DNA of 15,949 nt, from NCBI GenBank assembly GCA_020050895.1, contig JAGVJW010000295.1, positions 1 through 15,949 on the forward strand, given 5' to 3'. Shown here in pieces: positions 6,691-13,932 of the stretch. Source of the stretch: a bacterium (GTDB taxonomy: Bacteria; Bacteroidota; Ignavibacteria; Kapaibacteriales; Kapaibacteriaceae). Each line of letters starts with the position of its first letter. The stretch's first letter is position 1. A model generated the notes under the pieces. It did no database searches and was not told the DNA's origin. It was given only the letters and a program-made list of their open reading frames with translations. The position numbers and the translations under genes are program-made.

Positions 6691-6961
6691 CGACATTGTG
6701 AAGATTGCCGAGCTCGCCCGATTGAAATTCAGCGAGGACGAGATTGCCACGTTCACCGATGAATTCAACCGTATTGTTGATTATGTTGGCACAATTGCTT
6801 CATTGAATCTCGATGGCGTTGAACCTTTAACCACGGTATCAGGTGCTGTCAATGTTACTCGTGAAGATGTTGCGGGCGAATGCCTCACCACCGATGAAGC
6901 ACTAAGCAATGCACCACGGAAGAACGAAGCGTTCTTCAAGGTTCCCAAGGTCCTCGGATGA
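6680..6961 (+). CDS. gatC: Aspartyl/glutamyl-tRNA amidotransferase subunit C
   Basis: The 93-residue protein matches GatC in length and pattern: IVKIAELARLKFSEDEIATF near the N-terminus, then FNRIVDYVGTIASLNLDGVE and EPLTTVSG, a Val-Thr-Arg-Glu-Asp segment, and a C-terminal FFKVPKVLG. GatC clamps GatA to GatB in the complex that converts Glu-tRNA(Gln) or Asp-tRNA(Asn) to the amidated forms. gatA and gatB are not in this window, so they must be encoded elsewhere, a common arrangement in this part of the bacterial tree. The start overlaps the plsC end by 11 bases and the stop overlaps the kdsB start by four (ATGA), which implies co-translation. Confidence 0.94.
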   Translation: MTSSDIVKIAELARLKFSEDEIATFTDEFNRIVDYVGTIASLNLDGVEPLTTVSGAVNVTREDVAGECLTTDEALSNAPRKNEAFFKVPKVLG

Positions 6962-7704
6962 TAGTTGCCGTCATCCCCGCACGATTCGCCTCAGTACGTT
7001 TGCCTGGTAAACCATTAATTGACCTCGAAGGTCAGTCGATGATTGAACGCGTATGGCGGGCTGTAAGTGGCGCGTCGGTAATTGGGCGGACAATTGTTGC
7101 AACCGATGATGAAAGAATTGCCAACGAAGTACACCGCATCGGTGGGGAAGCTGTCCTTACTGATCCTACACTACCGAGCGGAACTGATCGGTGCTTTGAA
7201 GCACTTACGATTGAAAGTTTGACGCCTGACGTTGTCGTCAATGTCCAATGCGATGAACCATTACTCGAAAGCAGCTTGCTTGACGGGCTGGTTGAAGCAC
7301 ATATCAGGATGAATTCCGACGCAACAACTATTGTAACACCGTTTCATGCAAACGAGAGCATTCACGATGAAGCAGCCGTAAAGGTGGTACGCGGTTCCGA
7401 CGGACGTGCTATGTATTTCTCTCGCTCTGCTATACCGTTTGTACGCGGCGTTCCCAAGACAGAATGGAGCACAACGTCTCCATATTGGAAGCATATTGGA
7501 GTTTACGTGTACAGTTATTCATCATTAAGGCGGCACGTATCACTTGCCCCCTCCCATCTCGAAAAAATGGAGTCTCTCGAGCAACTGCGCTTGCTGCAGG
7601 ATGGAGCAGTTTTTCAGTGTTTTGAGACTGATGCGCTACTAAAAAGCGTAGACACGCCCGACGATGCCGAGCGTGTCCGCGAAATTTTGCGCTTGCGCTT
7701 CTAG
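6958..7704 (+). CDS. kdsB: 3-deoxy-manno-octulosonate cytidylyltransferase (CMP-KDO synthetase)
   Basis: The 248-residue protein is full length for KdsB. Visible motifs in order are IPARFASVRLPGKPL (6-20, CTP binding), IVATDDERI (46-54), PSGTDR (73-78), NVQCDEP (95-101, D99 coordinating magnesium), YFSRSAIPF (153-161), KHIGVYVY (178-185), LEQLR (207-211) and SVDTPDD (230-236). The enzyme activates KDO with CTP in the cytoplasm for attachment to lipid A, so the organism makes lipopolysaccharide. One oddity is Cys98 where the family normally has glycine (NVQGDEP). Translation is coupled to gatC by the ATGA overlap. The gene ends 22 bases before a convergent gene, with no obvious terminator between them. 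Confidence 0.95.
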   Translation: MIVAVIPARFASVRLPGKPLIDLEGQSMIERVWRAVSGASVIGRTIVATDDERIANEVHRIGGEAVLTDPTLPSGTDRCFEALTIESLTPDVVVNVQCDEPLLESSLLDGLVEAHIRMNSDATTIVTPFHANESIHDEAAVKVVRGSDGRAMYFSRSAIPFVRGVPKTEWSTTSPYWKHIGVYVYSYSSLRRHVSLAPSHLEKMESLEQLRLLQDGAVFQCFETDALLKSVDTPDDAERVREILRLRF

Positions 7705-7726
7705 AAAATGATACCGAGCAATTCTG

Positions 7727-8215
7727 TTAGTGGAAGAACCACTCTACGCCGACGTTGCCATAAAGCAAGCCAAACTGAGTTACGCTTGGCGTGAATCCCA
7801 TATTTAGCAGGGTAATGGCGCCCCACACACCAAAGTGTTGTGTAATAAAGTATTCGGCACCTGGTGCAAATGCAAGGCTTGTAGCTGCGGTTTTCTGTCC
7901 CTGGTCATTAATTGCTGCATCGGTCGTTATCGAGAACTGACCCAGGATAAAAGGTTTAAACTCATCAGTGCCAGCAAAAATAAATTTGCCGTATGGTCCA
8001 AAGAAGAACTGGTTGTTATTGCTCTCGACGCGGATGCCAATTTGGGTCCCAAGATGGAAAGCTGGTGATAAAGCATAGGCGACATATCCGCCATACATTG
8101 AACCCGCAACAACTCCAACGCCAAACTGTTGGTCGGGACTTAGCTGCGCGCGGGCAGACATGGCGCTAATCAGTAAGGCCACAACAAGTGCAAGCAACAT
8201 GAGACTACTCTTCAT
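7727..8215 (-). CDS. Small outer-membrane beta-barrel protein
   Basis: The 162-residue protein has a clear signal peptide (hydrophobic 4-19, cleavage likely after ARA at 21-23). The mature 139 residues alternate polar and non-polar positions in about eight strands (for example FHLGTQIGIRVE, FFFGPYGKFIF, FKPFILGQFSI, LAFAPGAEYFI, FGVWGAITLL, FGLLYGNVGVEWFF), ending with aromatic residues as barrel proteins do. This fits an eight-strand OmpX/OmpA-barrel-like protein. No ligand or enzyme role can be read from it. ATG 8213-8215 has GGAG about eight bases upstream. It stands alone between convergent kdsB and the divergent gene at 8337, with its own promoter-like box at 8253-8260. Confidence 0.82.
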   Translation of the reverse strand: MKSSLMLLALVVALLISAMSARAQLSPDQQFGVGVVAGSMYGGYVAYALSPAFHLGTQIGIRVESNNNQFFFGPYGKFIFAGTDEFKPFILGQFSITTDAAINDQGQKTAATSLAFAPGAEYFITQHFGVWGAITLLNMGFTPSVTQFGLLYGNVGVEWFFH

Positions 8216-8252
8216 ACCGATGCTCCAGAAAATGTATGTGTAAATAGTTGCG

Positions 8253-8281
8253 CAAATATATGTTGGGACCCCTACGTCGAA
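8253..8281 (-). promoter_or_regulatory. Probable promoter of the small beta-barrel gene
   Basis: On the minus strand TATATTTG (8253-8260) perfectly matches the TAnnTTTG -7 consensus of Bacteroidota. A TTC (8279-8281), one base from the -33 TTG, lies 18 bases further upstream. The box is 37 bases before the start codon, leaving a leader of about 30 bases. It overlaps a palindrome TTGCGCAA (8248-8255), which could be a regulator site, though an eight-base palindrome can occur by chance. Confidence 0.5.
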
Positions 8282-8336
8282 CTACTAAATATTCTTGAAT
8301 TCTTTTCCTTAACTTGTTTGTCCGCCATACAATCAC

Positions 8337-9311
8337 ATGAAGGGAACAATCACCGTACAACGGTACACGCCTGCAGACAGAGAAGAGTGGGATTCATTTG
8401 TCGAGGGGTCGAACAACGGCACAATGTTTCATCTGCAGAGGTTCCTTGATTATCACAACGAGGGGAAATGGTCTTTTCACCATCTTATTTTTCGTGAGGA
8501 GGGAAAGATTGTTGGTGTACTTCCGGGAGGTGTTAATAAGGACGGAGCATTTTGGTCTCCTATGGGTGCCTCATACGGATCAATTGTCACACACGATACT
8601 GCGTTTGAACGTTCCCTCCGCATCGTTGATACCTGCCTGGAATACCTAAAGGCCAATGGCTTTTCCCATGCCTATTTAATTCCGCCGCCGCTCATCTATT
8701 CGATTAACTATGAGCAACACATTGAATACGCAATGCTGTATCGGAAAGCCGATTTCGAACTGCATTACATCTCGCATGCTATAGACTTAAAGCGTGGAGA
8801 CCGCTTCATGGACCACTTCGATGCAACTGCCAGAAAGAGCATTCACAAAATATTGCGCGAAGGAGCTCTTACGATTCGTGAAAGCGATGATTACGACACG
8901 TTTTACGAGATACTTGTCGAGAACAAATCCCGCCACGGCGTTAAGCCAACACACTCTCTTGCCGATCTTCACCGATTGCGAGATCTGGTACCCGATAAGA
9001 TGAGGTTGAACATTGTTTACCTCGGAGACAAGGCAATAGCAGGATCGTTGCTGTTTATTACAAACTCCAAAGTTGTTCTATGTTTTTATAATATGCTTCG
9101 ATATGAATATGAACATCTGCGGCCCATCTACCTAGTGATGTATGAGACGTGCCGCTGGGCTGTCGAAAATGGTTTTGAATGGGTCGATATTGGAGTTTCG
9201 CAGGATACAAGCGCCTCGGATCCCATGACGCCGTCGCTGAATTTAATCACGTTTAAGGAGCGATTCGACGCGCGCGGTATTCTTCGAAGCACGTTTCATT
9301 TTTCGCTGTAA
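8337..9311 (+). CDS. FemAB/BioF2-like GNAT-fold acyltransferase
   Basis: The 324-residue protein has the two-half GNAT layout of the FemAB-like group. The N-terminal half opens with EEWDSFVEGSNNGTMFHLQR (16-35), the typical 'single Trp plus ng-x-hl' start. The C-terminal half (about 165-310) matches Acetyltransf_6: ATARKSIHKILREG (163-176), DKAIAGSLLF (231-240), YEYEHLRPIYLVMYE (256-270) and WAVENGFEWVDIGVS (274-288). Members transfer amino-acyl or acyl groups to cell-wall precursors, polysaccharides or lipids; the donor and acceptor here are unknown. No signal peptide is present, so it acts in the cytoplasm. Eight bases separate it from a glycosyltransferase, which favours a role in decorating a surface glycan. 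It is the first gene of the run to the window end. No Shine-Dalgarno site is visible at the ATG. Confidence 0.83.
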   Translation: MKGTITVQRYTPADREEWDSFVEGSNNGTMFHLQRFLDYHNEGKWSFHHLIFREEGKIVGVLPGGVNKDGAFWSPMGASYGSIVTHDTAFERSLRIVDTCLEYLKANGFSHAYLIPPPLIYSINYEQHIEYAMLYRKADFELHYISHAIDLKRGDRFMDHFDATARKSIHKILREGALTIRESDDYDTFYEILVENKSRHGVKPTHSLADLHRLRDLVPDKMRLNIVYLGDKAIAGSLLFITNSKVVLCFYNMLRYEYEHLRPIYLVMYETCRWAVENGFEWVDIGVSQDTSASDPMTPSLNLITFKERFDARGILRSTFHFSL

Positions 9312-9319
9312 GAGTAACG

Positions 9320-10429
9320 ATGAAAGCTGACATTCTGTTGTTCGCAATGTCGGACGTCAGTCGCGATGCGCGAACACTCAATCTTGCACGAGCCATCGCA
9401 GCCACAGGATTATCGGTTGTTGTTGCGGCATCGTGTTCTCAGGATTGGGCTAAGGCCGGTATTACGCTTTTAAAGTGGAAAGACCCGGGAGGGTCTGCAT
9501 TGCGGCGGTGGCTTAGCTTCAGGCAGTGGGCATCGGCGCTTTCTGTTCAGCCAAGAGTCGTTGCAGCAATGGATTTTTTTGCACTCGCGCCAGCGGTGCG
9601 ATGTGCGAAGAGGGCAAACGTTAAACTTGTGTATGATATGCGCGAGTTTTATTTCGCTCTTGGTCCGCTGGAAGGTAGGGGGCTTCGCCAGTGGTTGATT
9701 TCACGTGCCGAGCGATGGTGGCTTCGCAGCGTTTCAAAGATCATTGTAGCAGGAAGACTCGATGCTAGAGTGGTTCAGAAACGATTTAGTCTCTCCGATG
9801 CACCGTACATTCTTACAAATACACCCCCATATCGCGAAGCTGTTGCGTCGGACAGCCTTCGAGAACAGTTCTCCATTCAACCTTCGGATACTATCGTTAT
9901 TTATCAAGGTGTAGTGCATCATGGACGGGGCCTTGTGCCATTCATCAGTGCTATGGCGCTGATGCCAGATGTCCACTTGTGCATTGTGGGTGATGGTCCG
10001 GCACTGTCTGAAATCCGTAAGTATGCGGAATCGGATCTTGTTGCAAACCGCGTACACTTCCACCCTTCTGTTCCATATGATTTGCTTCATCCAATTACGT
10101 GCAGCGCCGACATCGGGCTTTGCCTGATAGAACCAGTGTCGCTCAGCTATGAATATGCACTGCCTAATAAATTCTTTGAGTATATGATGGCACGAATTCC
10201 ATCCGTGGTTAGCGATCTGCCGGCATTGCACGACCAGATACTTCAGACACCTGTAGGTATGCTCGTTGAACGCTCGCTTAAACCCGATGACATTTGTGCA
10301 GCCATAGAACAATTAAGAAATCCATCGACGCGAGAAGCGATGAAGCAGGCATGTAGCGCAATCAGGGATCTATGCTATGAGAGGCAAGCAGTGCACGCCG
10401 TTGATGTCTTTAGAGAGTGTTTGACGTGA
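9320..10429 (+). CDS. Glycosyltransferase, GT4-like (GT-B fold)
   Basis: The 369-residue protein has two Rossmann-like halves. The N-terminal half starts DILLFAMSDVSRDARTLNLA (4-23), a pattern seen in GT4 enzymes, and includes VKLVYDMREFYF (101-112). The C-terminal half has IVIYQGVVHHGRGL (192-205), VHLCIVGDGP (218-227), and the donor-binding region YEYALPNKFFEYMMARIPSV (277-296), in which E288 is likely the sugar-nucleotide contact. The expected role is transfer of a sugar from a nucleotide donor to a lipid- or glycan-linked acceptor at the cytoplasmic membrane face. Donor and acceptor cannot be told. The stop overlaps the next gene by four bases if that gene starts at GTG 10426. An acyltransferase lies immediately upstream. 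Confidence 0.87.
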   Translation: MKADILLFAMSDVSRDARTLNLARAIAATGLSVVVAASCSQDWAKAGITLLKWKDPGGSALRRWLSFRQWASALSVQPRVVAAMDFFALAPAVRCAKRANVKLVYDMREFYFALGPLEGRGLRQWLISRAERWWLRSVSKIIVAGRLDARVVQKRFSLSDAPYILTNTPPYREAVASDSLREQFSIQPSDTIVIYQGVVHHGRGLVPFISAMALMPDVHLCIVGDGPALSEIRKYAESDLVANRVHFHPSVPYDLLHPITCSADIGLCLIEPVSLSYEYALPNKFFEYMMARIPSVVSDLPALHDQILQTPVGMLVERSLKPDDICAAIEQLRNPSTREAMKQACSAIRDLCYERQAVHAVDVFRECLT

Positions 10430-11325
10430 ATTATTTGCTCCTCGTTCTGCAGCAATTAATAGCATCGTCGACGCATTTGGTTGCCAAGAACATCACGTCT
10501 GAAATCCACCCGACTACCGTTGTCTTAGGAAGAGGAATATTTACATGCCTTGCATTTGGAATCTGGTGGATGATTCGAAGAAAGACTTTGTCAAGGATTC
10601 AGAGGTCAGACCTTGGGTTGATTGTTTTAATGGGTTTCCTCAACCTGCCCCTTAACCAACTTTTATTTATTTGGGGAATTCGATATACAACTGCTCCTAA
10701 TTCAGCGCTTGCTTATGCACTCACACCAGCATTCACGGTGTTGTTTCTCGCATTGGTAATGAAGCAGCGACCTGGCTGGAAAAGGGTGGTTGGAATCGGC
10801 ATTGCCTTCGTTGGTGCATTGATAGTACTGCTCGACCGAGGCGCAGATGCGTCGGCACAAAACACGGTTGGGAACATCATGGTCTTATTAGCAGCCGCAT
10901 CGTGGGCAGTGTTTACGGTTCTTGGCCGACGCTTAGTTGCTGCGTATGGCGCGGTGTATTCGACGGCGCTCACCTTCTTTACGGGCTTCTTGCTGTACAC
11001 TGTCGTGTTCCTGATGATACCGGTCCCTTCTGATTTCGAACCATTGTTTGCTTTCGAAAACAGTCTTCACCTGTGGCTTCAGCTGCTCTATCTAGGTGTG
11101 GTGGCATCTGCAGTCGGGTACGGACTGTGGTACTATGCCCTTACGCACATGGACGCAGGCAGGGTGTCGGTCTTTAACAATCTTCAGCCTGTTTTCACAA
11201 CCATTCTTGCTTTTTTGATATTTGGAACACAGCCAACGATGTTATTTGTAGTTGGAGGCATCATTGTGCTGGCAGGAGTTGTTGTTACACAGCGAGCTCA
11301 GGATGCGCGGCGCGTTCTGTTGTAG
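10426..11325 (+). CDS. EamA-family (DMT superfamily) membrane transporter
   Basis: The 299-residue protein is almost wholly hydrophobic, with about ten membrane helices in two homologous five-helix EamA halves. The first half contains GIRYTTAPNSALAYALTPAF and the second GLWYYALTHMDAGRVSVFNN followed by LQPVFTTILAF. Both are the conserved end-of-helix-3/helix-4 signature (alternating small residues, then a proline in helix 4). DMT proteins export or exchange small metabolites, amino acids or nucleotide sugars; specificity cannot be read from sequence. GTG 10426 is chosen because it gives a GTGA overlap with the glycosyltransferase stop and has AGAGAG (10412-10417) eight bases upstream. GTG 10417 would add three residues. 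The glycosyltransferase context raises the option of a sugar-linked substrate, but this is inference. Confidence 0.88.
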   Translation: MNYLLLVLQQLIASSTHLVAKNITSEIHPTTVVLGRGIFTCLAFGIWWMIRRKTLSRIQRSDLGLIVLMGFLNLPLNQLLFIWGIRYTTAPNSALAYALTPAFTVLFLALVMKQRPGWKRVVGIGIAFVGALIVLLDRGADASAQNTVGNIMVLLAAASWAVFTVLGRRLVAAYGAVYSTALTFFTGFLLYTVVFLMIPVPSDFEPLFAFENSLHLWLQLLYLGVVASAVGYGLWYYALTHMDAGRVSVFNNLQPVFTTILAFLIFGTQPTMLFVVGGIIVLAGVVVTQRAQDARRVLL

Positions 11326-11352
11326 TTTCGTCGGCAATTCGGGAGTGATTTC

Positions 11353-11895
11353 ATGCGAGTCGAACCGTCTCACGCCACACTGTTAGTTGTTGATATTCAG
11401 GAACGACTGTTTCCTCACATTTATGAACATGAAGCCTTACAGGCTAATTGTATTCGGCTTATCAAGGGAATGCGGATTCTAAACATTCCTATAATCGTAA
11501 CCGAACAATACTCAAAGGGTCTTGGTAAGACCATTGCTCCGGTGGCTGCAGCACTGGGTTCGTTTGAACCCTATGAGAAAATGACGTTCAGCGCCTGCCG
11601 CGTCACCGAAGTCGAAAGTATTGTGTTGGGCACGCAGGGGCACCAGATCATCGTGCTCGGTATCGAGGCACATGTGTGCATTCAACAAACGGTGCTCGAC
11701 ATTCTTGCACAAGGCCGTGCCGTGATTGTTGTTGAAGATTGTATCTCATCCAGGAAACGCATCGATCGCGACGTAGCGATTGCCCGCATGAGAAGCGAAG
11801 GTGCATTGATTACAACGTACGAGTCGCTCCTGTTCGAACTCCTGGGCACTGCAGATGCAGAGGCATTTAAACAAATTTCATCGCTGGTAAAATGA
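11353..11895 (+). CDS. Isochorismatase-fold cysteine hydrolase (ISOC1/YcaC-like)
   Basis: The 180-residue protein has the cysteine-hydrolase triad: D14 in LLVVDIQERL (10-19), K76 in YEKMTFSAC (74-82) and nucleophile C109 in GIEAHVCIQQT (103-113), with the preceding cis-peptide region intact. The TEQYSKGLGKT segment (50-60) is typical of the ISOC1/ISOC2-like subgroup rather than of true isochorismatases or pyrazinamidases. These enzymes hydrolyse amide or related bonds, but the substrate of this subgroup is not established. A good ribosome site, GGGAG (11341-11345), sits seven bases before the ATG. It lies 27 bases after the transporter and overlaps acsA by four bases (ATGA), so it is probably coupled to acetate activation or simply co-expressed with it. 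Confidence 0.9.
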   Translation: MRVEPSHATLLVVDIQERLFPHIYEHEALQANCIRLIKGMRILNIPIIVTEQYSKGLGKTIAPVAAALGSFEPYEKMTFSACRVTEVESIVLGTQGHQIIVLGIEAHVCIQQTVLDILAQGRAVIVVEDCISSRKRIDRDVAIARMRSEGALITTYESLLFELLGTADAEAFKQISSLVK

Positions 11896-13871
11896 AACGC
11901 AGTCATGAATCCATCACCTCTGTGATGGTGGAGGAGAGAGTGTTCGCTCCTTCTGCGAAGTTTTCGAAAGGGGCACACATATCAGGCAAAAAACAGCTTG
12001 CGTCAATTTCATCACGCGCACGTAAGGATCCAGTCGCTTTTTGGAACCGACAGGCCTCCTTACTCCATTGGTTTGCTCCCTGGAAAACTGCGATGAAATG
12101 GAGGTATCCGCATGTGCAGTGGTTTGTGGGAGGTAAGCTGAATGCGAGTTACAACTGCCTGGACGGACACATCACATCCTGGCGCAGAACAAAAGCCGCT
12201 TTGATTTGGGAGGGTGAAGATGGATCAGTGAGGACCTATACATATCAGCAGCTTCATACAGAGGTGTGCAAGTGTGCCAATGCTTTGGTTAACCTGGGTA
12301 TTAAACAAGGAGATGTTGTTGGAATCTATATGGGAATGGTGCCAGAAGCAGTGATTGGTATGCTTGCATGCGCTCGCATTGGCGCAACACACAACGTGGT
12401 GTTCGGAGGCTTTAGCAGCGATGCTGTGGCAGAACGTATGAACGATAGCAAGGCAGTTGCTTTAATTACGCAGGACGTGGCGCAGAGGCGCGGCGAATAT
12501 GTGCACCTGAAGCAGGCGGCAGACGAGGCGTTGAAGAGTTGTCCGACGATAAAAAGTGTTATCGTTTATAAAAGAGGCGACGAGCAGACGAAGATGAAGG
12601 CCGGACGTGATCATTGGTTTCACGACCTAATGAATGCTGCGAGCCACGTCAGCACTGCTGCTTCACTTCCAAGTGAGCATCCGTTGTTCATTTTGTATAC
12701 AAGCGGATCCACTGGCAAGCCAAAGGGCATCTTGCATACAACCGGTGGATACCTTACGCAGGTGGCTTATACAGCCAAGATGGTCTTCGATTTAAAAGAT
12801 GACGATATTTATTTCTGTACCGCAGACATTGGATGGATTACCGGTCACAGCTACATCGTCTATGGTCCACTTGCAAACGGGGCCACACTGCTGATGTATG
12901 AGGGTGCACCTAACTGGCCCGAACCTGACAGATTCTGGCATTTGATAGAAAAACATCGTGTGAGTATTTTCTACACTGCCCCAACGGCTATTCGCGCCTT
13001 CATGAAATGGGGTGAATCCTGGCCACGAAAGCATGACCTTACTTCATTGCGATTGTTAGGGACTGTAGGCGAACCGATAAACCCGGAAGCATGGATGTGG
13101 TACCACAGTGTGATTGGACAAACACGGTGTCCAATCGTTGATACATGGTGGCAGACCGAAACGGGTTCGATCATGATTAGCCCCCTACCAGGTGCTTCAA
13201 AGACAAAACCTGGCACAGCCACGCGTCCACTGCCAGGAGTTTTGGCTGACGTAGTTCGCCGCGATGGTACTTCTTGCGACGCCAATGAAGGGGGCTTGCT
13301 TGTGATAAAGCATCCATGGCCATCGATGCTGCGAACCATTTACGGAGATGACGACAGGTATCTGAATTCGTATTGGAAAGCATTTCCCAAGAAGCGCCGT
13401 CATCCAGGCTGGTATTTTACGGGCGACGGAGCGCGCAAGGATGAAGATGGAAATATATGGATCATCGGCAGAGTGGATGATGTTGTAAATGTAAGTGGAC
13501 ACAGGCTCGGCACTGCAGAAATAGAAAGTGCATTGGTATCGCACAGTCTTGTTGCCGAAGCTGCAGTTGTTGCCAGACCCGATGAGATTAAAGGAAATGC
13601 ACTTGTAGCTTTTGTTACTTTAAAATTGAATGTTAACGCCAACCTTCCCAAACTTCGCGAGGAGTTGCGCAATCACGTTGGTAAGGAAATTGGACATATT
13701 GCCAAGCCAGATGAAATACGGTTTACAGACGCATTGCCCAAAACACGCAGTGGTAAAATCATGCGGAGATTGTTGCGAGAGCTGGTGACAAGGGGCGATG
13801 TAACGGGAGATACAACAACGCTCGAAGACCGCGGAGTACTTGAGCGTTTACGCCTGGGCGACGAAGAGTAA
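11892..13871 (+). CDS. acsA: Acetyl-CoA synthetase (AMP-forming)
   Basis: The 659-residue protein is full length for bacterial Acs. It carries the ACAS N-terminal region (about 45-105), the phosphate loop YTSGSTGKPKG (269-279), DTWWQTETG (417-425) whose tryptophan sets the small acetate pocket, GDG..KDEDG (511-520) with the domain-rotation hinge, IIGRVDD (524-530), and PKTRSGKIMRR (616-626). Lys622 is the catalytic lysine and the usual site of regulatory acetylation. It converts acetate, ATP and CoA to acetyl-CoA, AMP and pyrophosphate in the cytoplasm. After TETG the usual Gly is Ser here (TETGSIMISPLPG), a mild variation. The start overlaps the hydrolase stop (ATGA). Propionyl-CoA synthetase is a less likely alternative given the tryptophan pocket. 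Confidence 0.95.
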   Translation: MKRSHESITSVMVEERVFAPSAKFSKGAHISGKKQLASISSRARKDPVAFWNRQASLLHWFAPWKTAMKWRYPHVQWFVGGKLNASYNCLDGHITSWRRTKAALIWEGEDGSVRTYTYQQLHTEVCKCANALVNLGIKQGDVVGIYMGMVPEAVIGMLACARIGATHNVVFGGFSSDAVAERMNDSKAVALITQDVAQRRGEYVHLKQAADEALKSCPTIKSVIVYKRGDEQTKMKAGRDHWFHDLMNAASHVSTAASLPSEHPLFILYTSGSTGKPKGILHTTGGYLTQVAYTAKMVFDLKDDDIYFCTADIGWITGHSYIVYGPLANGATLLMYEGAPNWPEPDRFWHLIEKHRVSIFYTAPTAIRAFMKWGESWPRKHDLTSLRLLGTVGEPINPEAWMWYHSVIGQTRCPIVDTWWQTETGSIMISPLPGASKTKPGTATRPLPGVLADVVRRDGTSCDANEGGLLVIKHPWPSMLRTIYGDDDRYLNSYWKAFPKKRRHPGWYFTGDGARKDEDGNIWIIGRVDDVVNVSGHRLGTAEIESALVSHSLVAEAAVVARPDEIKGNALVAFVTLKLNVNANLPKLREELRNHVGKEIGHIAKPDEIRFTDALPKTRSGKIMRRLLRELVTRGDVTGDTTTLEDRGVLERLRLGDEE

Positions 13872-13932
13872 TGCTTGTAAGCAAGCTTCCCCTATTTTCG
13901 CTAGGCTATAACCACCGAACAACGGAAAACCA

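Noticed and set aside
7651..7677. Inverted repeat GACACGC/GCGTGTC near the end of kdsB
   Set aside because: It has seven pairs with a 13-base loop inside coding sequence and no T tract; it is probably incidental.
9734..10312. Minus-strand open frame of 192 codons opposite the glycosyltransferase
   Set aside because: The plus-strand frame is full length with GT4 motifs; the antisense protein is rich in Cys/His/Trp without order.
12971..13339. Minus-strand open frame inside acsA
   Set aside because: It is a shadow of a strongly conserved enzyme, with no start signal or recognisable domain.
13872..13932. Possible terminator (GCTTG/CAAGC) or promoter (TATTTTCG) between acsA and the fusion gene
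   Set aside because: The stem is only five bases with no T tract. The box has one mismatch, and its nearest TTG is only 15 bases upstream. Neither is convincing.
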